A stretch of 64,000 bases of DNA from Aureibacillus halotolerans (lineage in GTDB: Bacteria > Bacillota > Bacilli > Bacillales > DSM-28697), in assembly GCF_004363045.1 (NCBI RefSeq), contig NZ_SNYJ01000008.1:1-64000 (forward strand), given 5' to 3'. The position numbers and the translations under genes were made by a program. Every line of letters begins with the position of its first letter. Position 1 is the first letter of the stretch. The notes under the pieces were generated by a model. The model was not told the origin of the DNA and did no database searches. It was given only the letters and a program-made list of their open reading frames with translations. This document shows, one piece after another, positions 36,220 to 45,744 of the stretch.

Positions 36220-39200
36220 ATGTCAAATCATCGTTTCTTAGCAAGTGCCGTCAGCGTTGCCGCTGTGGCCTCTATTGCCCTTCCTGGCGTCTCTCAAGCA
36301 GCGGAATTTACTGACTTAACCTCATCAAATGGTCATTATGACGATATTATGGCATTGGTTGAACGTGGTGTCATTACGGGCTTTCCAGATGGCACGTTTC
36401 AACCACAGGCTTCTCTCACACGAGCGCAAGCCGCAGTGATGTTCACAAGGGCCCTTGATCTACAAGTACCAGATGATGCTAACGAGTTGTTAGAAGCTTT
36501 TAATGACATCCCTGGTGATGCGTATTACAACGATGAAGTCGCCGCTCTTGTGGCTAGTGGAATCTCTAAAGGCTATGGCGATTATTATGCACCTGAAGCA
36601 TCGTTAAGCCGTGAAGAAATGGCAACACTTCTCGTGAGGGCATTTGATCTACAACCAATAGAAGGCGTGAACGTGTCTTTATCAGATCTCGCCTCTGTGC
36701 AAGACGTACATAGAGAGAATGTTGAAATCCTTTATCAGAATGAATTGACGAAAGGCAAAGGCGACGGTTCTTATGGACCTCAGGATGAAGTGACTAGAGG
36801 TCAGTTTTCTGCCTTCATCGTCCGCGGTCTTGAGAATGCGGGAGCACTTGAAGATCTCGACATTGAATCTGTTGATGATGTAACAATTCATGCTGGAGAA
36901 TCCCTTTCTTTGCCAGAAACACTTGAGGTGACAACGGTCAATGGTGAAACAACCTCAGTTGATGTCACTTGGGATTTAAGCAACTTTGATGCCAATGTGG
37001 AAGGCGATTACACAATCTATGGTACATTAGCTGGCTACAACCAAAAAGCTGAGGTTGACGTAACGGTAGAAAATCAGCCGTTGCAGGTTGAAGGCGTTGA
37101 TATGGAAAACCTTAAGCAAATCATCGTTGAGTTAAACCATAGTGGGTACTCAAAAGCCATTGTTGAAAACGTGAATTATTATACGTACGAAGACAAGAAT
37201 GGGGACAAAGGCGAATTATTGGACGCTACAGCGGTAGAGGATCAGGTCATTCTAACGTTAAGAGATACGTTTGATGATGAAGGTTACTTGCGAATCGACG
37301 AAGCCATTGATGGTGAAGAGAAGGAGTTTGAGCTTTCGTTTACGGATACGACACCGCCGGAGGTCGTTGAGATTTTGCCTGTAAGTGAAGACACAATCAA
37401 AGTGATCTTTTCCGAGCCGATGGATACTGGTGTTGCAAACGGCGAACGAGTAACCAACCGCGACATTGAGGATTCGTTTGACATTGACGATGAGAGCCAT
37501 CGTGTTTCTGAAATTCAATCCTTCAGCTATGGACAAGAACTCAATGTGACGTTCAATAAAGACCTAGATGAAGGCGATTATACGTTAAACATTGGTCGTG
37601 GCATTAAAGATTATTTTGGGTTTGTTGTTGACGAGGATAGCTTTAATTTTGAGATGGACTATGACACGACTGATCCTGTGGTTACAGAGATTAAAGACAT
37701 CTATCCAACGACAGCCACGCTTGTGTTTGATAGCGATGTGGAGTTGTCTAGCAATGCGCACAATGACTTTCATCACACGAAGTCGTCCATCGATGCGACG
37801 GACGCGATCGTTAAAAATGGTAATGAAGTTGTCTTGACGTTTGCGGAGGATGAAACGCTTCCTGAAGAAGGCGAAATCATTATTGACGCAAATGCATTAG
37901 AGGACCATTGGGGCAACGAAAATAAGAGTGATACCCTCGACTATACGATGGTCGACAACAATGAGGCGCCTGAAATTGCATCTGTGACTATGTTGGAGGA
38001 AACTGACACGACGGATCGTTATGTCACGCTTGACGTACAGTTTTCTGAGCCTGTGTTAAAAGAGCATGCCAACGAAAAGAGCAACTATGAGATCACAGGT
38101 GACGATGGGAAAACAATCGAAATTAAAAGCATTTCTCATCAAAACCAACAAGTCACCATCGTTCTTGATGCACGCTATGGCGATTTTTCACCACAGGACT
38201 ATACGCTTTATGTCGATGAGATTGAAGATCTATTTGGAGAAACGAATGACCAATTATCCTACACGTTTAACGCTGGTAGTGTGGCTGCACCGAGCGCCTT
38301 TAAAGCCAATGTGTTAACAACAGACGATGACGAGGTTCGCTTTGTCGTTGACTTTGGCCGTGAAATGCAGGATACCGGGGCAAATGGCATAGAACAATTA
38401 AACCTCTATGAGCTTCGTTATCAAAACACCTCCATCTTGCTTCATCAATTGGATGAGCTTCGTGGAATAACGGTAGATATTAATACGTATGATCAACAAA
38501 CACAAGCAGAAATCGTGATTGAGCGTGATAGTGCATCTACAGGAGAGTGGGATCGCTTTTTTGATGATGTTCAATACGTAGCTGAAAAAGGTACCTTGGA
38601 CGACCTTTCCCTTCTTGTTGGACGAGTAGCAGACAAAAATGGAGTTCAAACGGTCAATTTTTCAAATGACATTACACTCAGTGCATCCAACACATTTGGT
38701 GCAAAAGAAGACAACATCCGTGCGACAGAACTGGATGAGCTACGCATTGAACTTTCGAGCATTGTCTATGATTTTGATGATGATGATTTCATTGTGTATG
38801 CGGACGAGAACAACAATGGGTCGCTTGATTCCAACGACACTGAGCTTGACGCCTCATTCGATTATGATGAAGATGACGATCGTCCATATATCTATGTGTA
38901 TCTTGATGACGAGTTAGATAGTGACATGACGTATGATGGCCATCGTGTATATGTCACTACGGTTGATCGTGATGATGTAAATACAACAAACCGATATGGA
39001 CAAACTATACTGCTCGATCACATACGTGTGATTGATGGGATCGCGTCACAGGTTGAAACATCTGATGGCGAAGAGCATGTCTACGTTCATGAATTAAAAG
39101 GAGAAGAAGACAAAGCCGTCGTGTCTCTTGAGTTTACAACAGATATTGACGACCGTTCTGTCAATTACTTGTCATTCACAATCTCGAATGATCGGTATTC

Positions 39201-39393
39201 AGTAGAAGAAGCATCAGTCAATGGTGATAGAGTTTACCTTGTAGTTGATTTGAACGGGGATACTGTGGAGGACCTTGTTGGCGAGTACGTTGAGCAACGA
39301 GCACCAATTGCGGATGAGAACGAAAATACGATTGAAGACCTTGAGCTTCGAATCAATGATGTACAAGGCGACCTTTCAGAAAATCAACTATAA
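36220..39393 (+). CDS. large acidic S-layer-like protein with three SLH domains
   Basis: 1,057 aa. Signal peptide 1-27 (SQA cut), three SLH domains (about 30-205) for wall-polymer anchoring, a bacterial Ig-like domain (about 215-285), then several beta-rich units beginning like DTTPPEVVEI...IKVIFSEPMD that resemble the SbsA Ig-like repeats of S-layer proteins. Asp and Glu are very abundant, with runs such as DFDDDDF and DYDEDDD, and cysteine is absent. The ATG at 36220 has GGGAG 9 bases upstream; the ATG at 36199 has none. It fits a main surface-layer protein of an alkaliphile. Confidence 0.88.
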   Translation: MSNHRFLASAVSVAAVASIALPGVSQAAEFTDLTSSNGHYDDIMALVERGVITGFPDGTFQPQASLTRAQAAVMFTRALDLQVPDDANELLEAFNDIPGDAYYNDEVAALVASGISKGYGDYYAPEASLSREEMATLLVRAFDLQPIEGVNVSLSDLASVQDVHRENVEILYQNELTKGKGDGSYGPQDEVTRGQFSAFIVRGLENAGALEDLDIESVDDVTIHAGESLSLPETLEVTTVNGETTSVDVTWDLSNFDANVEGDYTIYGTLAGYNQKAEVDVTVENQPLQVEGVDMENLKQIIVELNHSGYSKAIVENVNYYTYEDKNGDKGELLDATAVEDQVILTLRDTFDDEGYLRIDEAIDGEEKEFELSFTDTTPPEVVEILPVSEDTIKVIFSEPMDTGVANGERVTNRDIEDSFDIDDESHRVSEIQSFSYGQELNVTFNKDLDEGDYTLNIGRGIKDYFGFVVDEDSFNFEMDYDTTDPVVTEIKDIYPTTATLVFDSDVELSSNAHNDFHHTKSSIDATDAIVKNGNEVVLTFAEDETLPEEGEIIIDANALEDHWGNENKSDTLDYTMVDNNEAPEIASVTMLEETDTTDRYVTLDVQFSEPVLKEHANEKSNYEITGDDGKTIEIKSISHQNQQVTIVLDARYGDFSPQDYTLYVDEIEDLFGETNDQLSYTFNAGSVAAPSAFKANVLTTDDDEVRFVVDFGREMQDTGANGIEQLNLYELRYQNTSILLHQLDELRGITVDINTYDQQTQAEIVIERDSASTGEWDRFFDDVQYVAEKGTLDDLSLLVGRVADKNGVQTVNFSNDITLSASNTFGAKEDNIRATELDELRIELSSIVYDFDDDDFIVYADENNNGSLDSNDTELDASFDYDEDDDRPYIYVYLDDELDSDMTYDGHRVYVTTVDRDDVNTTNRYGQTILLDHIRVIDGIASQVETSDGEEHVYVHELKGEEDKAVVSLEFTTDIDDRSVNYLSFTISNDRYSVEEASVNGDRVYLVVDLNGDTVEDLVGEYVEQRAPIADENENTIEDLELRINDVQGDLSENQL

Positions 39394-39396
39394 GAT

Positions 39397-39442
39397 CAAA
39401 AAAACGCGATGAGCTTAACTTTCTGCTCATCGCGTTTTTTTA
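39397..39442. terminator. bidirectional terminator
   Basis: AAAAAACGCGATGAGC / GCTCATCGCGTTTTTT stem between convergent S-layer-like and PBP genes. Confidence 0.92.
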
Positions 39443-42325
39443 TTGTTCGTTTTCTTCAGAAGCATCATTGTCCTGCTCCAACGTTTCTTCTTGCTCTTCG
39501 GAGGCAGGTGTCGAGCTATCAGGTACATCTGTTGACGAGTCGGTATCGCTTGCATTCTCATCTTCAGTGGATACGTCACTGTCCTCAGAAGTATCAGATT
39601 CGCTGGATTCCCCAGTCACTGTATTAGACCACGGCGATTGGTTGCCTGCAATGTCGATGGCTACAACGTTGTAATCACCGCTTCCAGCAGAGATGCTCTG
39701 TTGATGAGCTGGCACAGTAGCAATCCGTTGGCCGTTTCTATAAACATAGTATCCAACAACATCTGTGTCACTTGTACTCCAGCTGATGGCACTTCCTGAA
39801 TGATTCACAAATACCGGAGCTGGTGCTCTGCCATTTTCAATAGCGCTCCCACTACGAGGCGTTAACAGGTTAAGGTTTCCTGAAAGGAGCTGTTTTGGGT
39901 TTTCGACTTGATCATACCCCGATTGTTGGATAAAGGCAGGGTTTAGCATCGCTCCATACCGAGTAAATGCACTTGGTGTTCCGCTTAAGGCAGAATAAGG
40001 CGTCCCTTGAATGCTGACGTATTCTCCTTGTATAAAGCTGTTATCCCGTTCAGTAGGGACATATTTTGCGTTAAATAAGTCAGTTGTGACTAAACCCGCT
40101 TGTTGGCAAAGCTCAGATGGAAGCTTGCCTGAAATGCCACAAAAGGTGAGCTGTACAACACCATCCGGTCTTTCAAAAGAGCCACCAGTCACAAGCTCAG
40201 GATTTACGTCATAAGCAACGTTCATTAGTTCAGCCCAGAGCTTTATGTTTCTTGACCCATAAGAGTAACCTTGATAGGAAACTTCCAATGGCTTTGGCGT
40301 ATCATAGCCCATCCAAACGCCAAATGTGACCTTTGGATTTGTCGCAACAAACCATGCGTCGTTGTAATTTTGTGAGGTCCCTGTTTTTCCGGCCCATTCG
40401 GACTGGAAGTTTAAAAAGCCTGGCAAGCTAACGGCCGTACCGCCTGAAATGACATCTTCAAGCATTGAGAGCATCATAAAATTCGTCTGCGGTGAGAAAA
40501 CATCAACAGTTGTTGTTTCATGCTCATATACAGTTTCATTGTCTTTGGAAACAATTTTCTCGATGAGATACGCATCGGTAAATTTGCCTTGATTGCCAAA
40601 GGTGGAAAAGGCATTGACATTTTCTTCGACGGTTATGCCTTTTGTTAAAGCACCTAAAGCCATCGAATAGTTCGATTTGTCCCCAGGTACAAGGGAAGTG
40701 ACACCCATCTTTTCAAGATAAGTGGTTGGTTGGTGTCCACTTTTTAGCATATCGACATATAGCTTGGCGGCAGGAATATTGTAAGAGCTGGCGAGTGCTC
40801 GACGTGCGGAAGTGAGCCCATGATAACCACCACCGTAATTACTAGGACTCCAAATGTCGCTACCTGCTCGTATGCTGTATTTCACATCTGCAATGAGTGT
40901 GCCAGGCTGAGCAACACCTAACTCAAGCGCTGGTGCATAGACGAGCAATGGCTTCATCGTTGACCCGTTTGAACGGAGCGCACTAGTCGCATGATTTTGC
41001 GCTTGTCTCTCATGATCTCGTCCTGCCACAAAGCTTAAAATCCGCCCGGTGCTGTTTTCAATTAGCATAGCACCTGTTTCTACAGGCTCCATTTCTGTAA
41101 TTTCTTCTCCTGTATCTGGGTCAATGATGGTTTCTGGTTTTTCTGATCCATAGAGGGTAAATTGATTTTTCACGTCCTGCATCCGGTCGTACATATCCTT
41201 CTGAATCGTTGTATGAATCGTATAGCCATTTTTGTGAAGAGCTGTTTGCGCTTCATCATAATACGAGTTAAACAATTCATTATCTGCCTGTAAGGTTTCC
41301 TTGGATACACCATCTTCTGCAGCGAGCTGTTCTAAAAGAATTACTTTCGCCCTTTTCTCAATTTCCACAGTGAGCCACGGGTATTCTTGATTCGGAAGCG
41401 ATCCTGGTGATGTGAAATCTGCTGTTACATCGTAGGCCAATGCGTCTTCATAAGCTTGCTCATCAATGATGTTCGTTTCAAACATCCGACTGAGAACAAG
41501 GTGCATTTTATCTATGCTTGGTGACAAATCTGGTTTTACTTCCCCAAAGTTCGTAAAAGGCGTAAACCTTGATGGACTCTGTGGCAAACCAGCAATATAA
41601 GCAGATTGGGCAAGGTTTAGTTCGGAGGCGTCAATTCCGAAGATGCCTCGTGCGGCCGTTTGTACGCCAGCAATATTACGTCCTGCGGCGTCTCTGCCGA
41701 ATGGAACGATGTTTAAATACGCTTCAATAATATCTTCCTTTTTAAAGTATCTCTCAAGACGCATGGCAAGCAAGATTTCTTTTGCCTTGCGGTCGAACGA
41801 CACCTCGTTCGTCAGAATTTGATTTTTAATAATTTGCTGTGTGAGTGTGCTACCACCTGAGCGATTGTCAGCGTTTGTTAGCTCCTGATAAACTGCTCGC
41901 ATGACTGCTTTTGGAACAACTCCGTGATGTTCATGGAAAAGCTGATCCTCCGTAGCAATGATTGCATCGACAACAAATGGGGATACGTCCTCTAGATCAA
42001 CCTCTTCACGATACAAATCCGAGCTGAGTTTTCCGAGATAATCGTTATTCGCAAAGTAAAGCTGTGTCGTTTCATTGTAATTATAAAGGTCTGTTTTCAT
42101 GCTTTCATAGTCGCGAATTGGTTCATCTTTTACGAGAGCAGCGAAATACCCTGCACCGACGCCCCCAGCGAAAGCAAAGACAACAATGCAGGTCATGAAA
42201 AAGAGCAACAGTAAGTTCCAGCCAACTTTGTATGTAATTCGAGTGCTTGCAAGGATTCGTTGTGTCTTTACGTTCTTAAGAATATTCGAGAGCCATTCCT
42301 TGAATTGGCGCCATTGATCAGCCAT
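39440..42325 (-). CDS. class A penicillin-binding protein with FN3 domain
   Basis: 961 aa, bifunctional peptidoglycan synthase. One membrane helix (about 38-60), a GT51 glycosyltransferase (ATEDQLFHEHHG, GGSTLTQQIIKN, about 95-270), a transpeptidase with STMK, SSYN and KTGTSQ motifs (about 440-700), then a fibronectin type III domain (about 830-895) and a Ser/Asp/Glu-rich tail outside the cell. The ATG at 42325 follows GGAGGG. The acidic tail echoes the acidic surface protein next door. Which PBP name applies (PBP1-, 2c- or 4-like) is uncertain. Confidence 0.93.
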   Translation of the reverse strand: MADQWRQFKEWLSNILKNVKTQRILASTRITYKVGWNLLLLFFMTCIVVFAFAGGVGAGYFAALVKDEPIRDYESMKTDLYNYNETTQLYFANNDYLGKLSSDLYREEVDLEDVSPFVVDAIIATEDQLFHEHHGVVPKAVMRAVYQELTNADNRSGGSTLTQQIIKNQILTNEVSFDRKAKEILLAMRLERYFKKEDIIEAYLNIVPFGRDAAGRNIAGVQTAARGIFGIDASELNLAQSAYIAGLPQSPSRFTPFTNFGEVKPDLSPSIDKMHLVLSRMFETNIIDEQAYEDALAYDVTADFTSPGSLPNQEYPWLTVEIEKRAKVILLEQLAAEDGVSKETLQADNELFNSYYDEAQTALHKNGYTIHTTIQKDMYDRMQDVKNQFTLYGSEKPETIIDPDTGEEITEMEPVETGAMLIENSTGRILSFVAGRDHERQAQNHATSALRSNGSTMKPLLVYAPALELGVAQPGTLIADVKYSIRAGSDIWSPSNYGGGYHGLTSARRALASSYNIPAAKLYVDMLKSGHQPTTYLEKMGVTSLVPGDKSNYSMALGALTKGITVEENVNAFSTFGNQGKFTDAYLIEKIVSKDNETVYEHETTTVDVFSPQTNFMMLSMLEDVISGGTAVSLPGFLNFQSEWAGKTGTSQNYNDAWFVATNPKVTFGVWMGYDTPKPLEVSYQGYSYGSRNIKLWAELMNVAYDVNPELVTGGSFERPDGVVQLTFCGISGKLPSELCQQAGLVTTDLFNAKYVPTERDNSFIQGEYVSIQGTPYSALSGTPSAFTRYGAMLNPAFIQQSGYDQVENPKQLLSGNLNLLTPRSGSAIENGRAPAPVFVNHSGSAISWSTSDTDVVGYYVYRNGQRIATVPAHQQSISAGSGDYNVVAIDIAGNQSPWSNTVTGESSESDTSEDSDVSTEDENASDTDSSTDVPDSSTPASEEQEETLEQDNDASEENEQ

Positions 42326-42443
42326 TCTCACCCTCCTTTCTAAATCAGCACTATTATAGCATAAAACCATTGAAGTCTATAGAGTGAAAAGGCAAAAATA
42401 GACAACTCTCGTCCTTCTTTGCGTCCCACGAATAAAGCATTTA

Positions 42444-42472
42444 TTGACAAACAAAACGTCATATGCTAAAAC
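42444..42472 (+). promoter_or_regulatory. sigma-A promoter of the tyrS T-box transcript
   Basis: Perfect TTGACA (42444-42449), 17 bases, TAAAAC (42467-42472). Confidence 0.65.
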
Positions 42473-42484
42473 TATTCCTATCAC

Positions 42485-42736
42485 ATATACGTTATAGCGA
42501 TGATGGGAAACAGTAGCTTTTGTCATGCGGAAAAATTAGAGAGTCGATGGCTGGTGAAAATCGACCCGCTGCAATTAGTGAATTACATTCTCGGATGCTC
42601 TTTTTGCGAACGCTGTTTAAGCATGAGTAAAAAGCGGGACCCTTCGTTACAGGGAAGAGAGGAAGCGTTTGTCTTCAAACAAGGTGGTACCGCGGTGCAA
42701 TGTCATCGTCCTTGGCTGAAGAAGAGGGCTTTTTTA
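42485..42736 (+). promoter_or_regulatory. T-box riboswitch of tyrS
   Basis: tRNA-sensing leader. The conserved T-box AAGGTGGTACCGCG is at 42681-42694. A stem I with AGAGA and GGTG elements begins near 42537, and a TAC (tyrosine) triplet in GAATTACATT near 42582-42591 is the likely specifier. A terminator stem (GTCCTT / AAGAGGGC then a T-run) ends near 42736. Uncharged tRNA-Tyr should favour readthrough. Confidence 0.9.
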
Positions 42737-42753
42737 CGTTGTGCATTTTTCTA

Positions 42754-42914
42754 TGGTGTGTCTTAGAACTCAGAAGTGAGCAAATGTTGCCGAATTTTAG
42801 TTCCAACCAAGGCGCTTGTCCGCAGGCGTACCGGGCGTGCGTCAAGGAAAAGGAACGCAGGTGGGAACAAAAAGGCGGTGACAGATGCCTCTGAGCGTGT
42901 TTTAAGACACGCCC
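42754..42914 (-). mobile_element. 161-bp MITE-like element, copy 2, in the tyrS leader
   Basis: Inverted copy of 35838-35998, same length, mostly identical by eye, flanked by TA (42752-42753, 42915-42916). It lies between the T-box terminator and the tyrS ribosome site, so it is part of the read-through mRNA leader. Confidence 0.8.
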
Positions 42915-42942
42915 TAAATACACGAGCTAAAGGATGAGTCAA

Positions 42943-44208
42943 ATGAGTGAATTAGTGAAGGATTTAGAGGCGAGAGGGTTAATCCACCAATCCACTGATG
43001 TGGACGTACTAACAAAACAACTTGAAGAAGAATCGCTTTCATTGTATTGCGGGTTTGATGCGACAGCAGATAGCCTGCATATCGGTCATCTTTTGCCACT
43101 GTTAACGTTGCGTAGGTTTCAAAATGCGGGCCATCGACCTGTTGCCCTCGTAGGAGGAGGCACGGGACTTATTGGTGACCCGAGCGGAAGATCTGAGGAA
43201 CGGTCCCTGAACCCTGCGGAGACTGTTCAGCAATGGGCGGATAAAATTAAGGATCAAATTGGGACCATTATCGATTTTAACGATGATGCTCATCCAGCTG
43301 TCATGGCAAACAATTACGAGTGGCTTGGTGAATTAGAGGTCATTCCATTTCTGAGAGATATCGGGAAGCATTTCAGCATTAACTATATGCTTGCCAAAGA
43401 CTCCGTGGATTCGAGATTAGAAAAAGGCTTGTCTTACACAGAATTTAGTTACATGATTTTACAGTCCTATGATTTTATGAATTTGTACAAAACCTACAAT
43501 TGCAAGCTACAAATTGGCGGAAGTGATCAGTGGGGCAACATAACAGCGGGGATTGAGCTTATTCGTCGAACATTAGGGAAGTCGGATGTCCACGGTGTCA
43601 CAATGCCTTTGATTACGAAAAGTGATGGCTCTAAGTTTGGGAAAACGGCAGGCGGAGCAGTATGGTTGGATGGAGAGAAAACAACACCTTATGAGTTTTA
43701 TCAGTTTTGGTTGAACACAGATGATCGAGATGTCATTAAATTTCTGAAAAGCTTTACGTTTATTTCGCTTGAAGACATTAAAGCGTTACAAACCGAGATG
43801 GAAAAAGCACCAGAGGAACGAAAAGCGCAACGTAGCTTGGCTGAAGAAATGACAAACATGATTCATGGCGAAAAAGCGCTCCAGCAAGCGATTCATATTT
43901 CAAAAGCATTGTTTGGCGGAGGATCACTAAGTGACTTATCCGGTGATGAAATTCGTCAAGGTTTTAAAGATGTTCCTTCTGCGTCATGGACGAAGCAGGA
44001 ATTGCCGCTTGTCGATATGCTTGTTGAATGTGGAGTCTCTCCTTCAAAACGCCAGGCGCGTGAGGATATTCAAAATGGTGCGATTTCCATTAATGGCGAG
44101 AAGAAAACAGATGTGCAGCTGCAGCTAAGTGATGATGATAAACTGGATGGCACATTTGTGATTGTCCGACGAGGGAAGAAGAAATACGTCTTGATTGAAT
44201 GTGTGTAA
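42943..44208 (+). CDS. tyrS: tyrosyl-tRNA synthetase
   Basis: Class I synthetase of 421 aa charging tRNA-Tyr. The HIGH motif (SLHIGHLLP) is near residue 45, the KMSKS equivalent reads SKFGKT near 230, and the C-terminal S4 RNA-binding domain (PSKRQAREDIQNGAISING) is complete. The ATG at 42943 is 8-9 bases after AAAGGA; the ATG at 42934 overlaps that site. Controlled by the T-box leader, with a MITE inserted in between. Confidence 0.96.
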   Translation: MSELVKDLEARGLIHQSTDVDVLTKQLEEESLSLYCGFDATADSLHIGHLLPLLTLRRFQNAGHRPVALVGGGTGLIGDPSGRSEERSLNPAETVQQWADKIKDQIGTIIDFNDDAHPAVMANNYEWLGELEVIPFLRDIGKHFSINYMLAKDSVDSRLEKGLSYTEFSYMILQSYDFMNLYKTYNCKLQIGGSDQWGNITAGIELIRRTLGKSDVHGVTMPLITKSDGSKFGKTAGGAVWLDGEKTTPYEFYQFWLNTDDRDVIKFLKSFTFISLEDIKALQTEMEKAPEERKAQRSLAEEMTNMIHGEKALQQAIHISKALFGGGSLSDLSGDEIRQGFKDVPSASWTKQELPLVDMLVECGVSPSKRQAREDIQNGAISINGEKKTDVQLQLSDDDKLDGTFVIVRRGKKKYVLIECV

Positions 44209-44220
44209 TGGCTAAAATGA

Positions 44221-44272
44221 GAGCATCATGCGGAGCAAATTATTGTTTCGCACGGTGTTTTTTTATTTGCGT
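44221..44272 (+). terminator. probable terminator of tyrS
   Basis: Imperfect hairpin around GCATCATGCG / CGCACGGTG followed by seven Ts. Confidence 0.55.
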
Positions 44273-44354
44273 TGGACCCATTGGCTCCGAAGGGTTTTGC
44301 ATTCTGAAAATTGCTTATTCCTTTGAAAAGCACAAAAAGCCAGAGTATTCAATA

Positions 44355-44384
44355 TTGATTATGTTATCAAACATGCTCTACACT
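44355..44384 (+). promoter_or_regulatory. possible promoter of the sugar ABC operon
   Basis: TTGATT (44355-44360), 18 bases, TACACT (44379-44384). Confidence 0.4.
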
Positions 44385-44418
44385 TATTAAGAATATTTTA
44401 ATAAGAAAGGGTGAGAGC

Positions 44419-45684
44419 ATGCGAAACAGCTTTTTTATAATGGCTTTTTGTCTAATGTTTCTCCTTTGTGGATGCTCGCAGCAAACTGGGCAAACGGAAG
44501 ATGGGCGAATGAAGCTTGTGTTTTGGAACTTGTTCTCCGGTGGAGATCAGGAGTACATGCTGTCGATTGTGGATGCCTATAACGAAAGTCAAAACGACGT
44601 CTTTGTAGAAAGTCCGACCATTGCTTGGGCAGATTACTACACAAAGCTTGTCACTAGCGTAGCAGCAGGTAAAGGACCGGATTTAGCTGTCTCCCATGCC
44701 GCACGTGTCCCAGAGCTTTATTATCAAGGTCTTGCCGCACCTCTTGATGACCTTGCAAATGAAATCGGTTTCAAATGGGGCGGTATTACACAAAACGTGG
44801 AAGAGTCGATTGTTCTTGATGGAAATCACTATGCAATACCGATTGATACACACCCGTTTATTTTATATTTGAACAAGGAGCTGGTGACGGAAGCAGGTCT
44901 GCTAGATGAAAATGGCAATGTGGCAATGGAAGAGACTCCAGAAGGATTTATAGATTTTTTTACGAAAGCAAAGAAAGCGCTTCCTCAAAAGTTCCCAATT
45001 GCCATGTCTTCGACAGGTGTCGACCCGTACCGTTGGTGGTGGGCGGTCTATTTCCAAATGGGTGGGACGCCAATGTTATCTGATGATCTGACAGAAACAG
45101 AAATAACGATGGATAGAGAAATTGCGATTAAGGCGGCAACGTATTTGAAGAGTCTTTATCATGAGCATGAGCTAATCCCACCAAACCTAGGAGATTTTTA
45201 TCAAAGCTTTCAGTCTGGAAAAGCCGTTTCAATGCTGACAGGGGTATGGGCAACAGGAATTTGGGAGCAAACGGAAGGGCTTGAGTTTATCCCGCTGCCA
45301 TTGCCGCAGCTGTTTGAACAACCTGGGGACTTTGGGGGCTCACATACGATTGTCATGCCGGCAGATCCTGATATGTCTCCAGAACGAAAGCGTGCCGGAA
45401 TGGAGTTTATGGCATTTGTTCTTGATCAAGGGGCCGAATGGGCGAAAGCAGGACATATTCCAGCGAAGACATCGATATTGCAAGAAGATGCGTATCTTGA
45501 GCAACCCTATCGATCGTCTTATGCAGAAGTAGCCCAAAATGTTGTGTTTCCTAGTAAGACCATTTATGCAGGAGCAGCACAGACGATTATGCAGCGTAAT
45601 CTTGATCTCATCTGGACAAACAATGCGTCTCCGGAAGAGGCTATTGACATCATGATTGATGAACTAGAGGTGCTTGTACCGTAA
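44419..45684 (+). CDS. sugar ABC transporter substrate-binding lipoprotein
   Basis: 421 aa. Type II signal peptide with lipobox LLCGC (Cys19), then a family 1 extracellular solute-binding fold: LVFWNLFSGGD and a GKGPDLAVSH segment early, SGKAVSMLTGVWATG later. Tryptophan-rich loops (YRWWWAVYFQMGG) are typical of sugar stacking. The ATG follows AAAGGGTGAG. First gene of a three-gene importer; the sugar is unknown and no catabolic gene adjoins. Confidence 0.9.
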   Translation: MRNSFFIMAFCLMFLLCGCSQQTGQTEDGRMKLVFWNLFSGGDQEYMLSIVDAYNESQNDVFVESPTIAWADYYTKLVTSVAAGKGPDLAVSHAARVPELYYQGLAAPLDDLANEIGFKWGGITQNVEESIVLDGNHYAIPIDTHPFILYLNKELVTEAGLLDENGNVAMEETPEGFIDFFTKAKKALPQKFPIAMSSTGVDPYRWWWAVYFQMGGTPMLSDDLTETEITMDREIAIKAATYLKSLYHEHELIPPNLGDFYQSFQSGKAVSMLTGVWATGIWEQTEGLEFIPLPLPQLFEQPGDFGGSHTIVMPADPDMSPERKRAGMEFMAFVLDQGAEWAKAGHIPAKTSILQEDAYLEQPYRSSYAEVAQNVVFPSKTIYAGAAQTIMQRNLDLIWTNNASPEEAIDIMIDELEVLVP

Positions 45685-45744
45685 ATCGGCTTGTCTCACA
45701 GCAATTGGTTTCATCAAAAATATCAAATTGGTGGTGAACAATCG

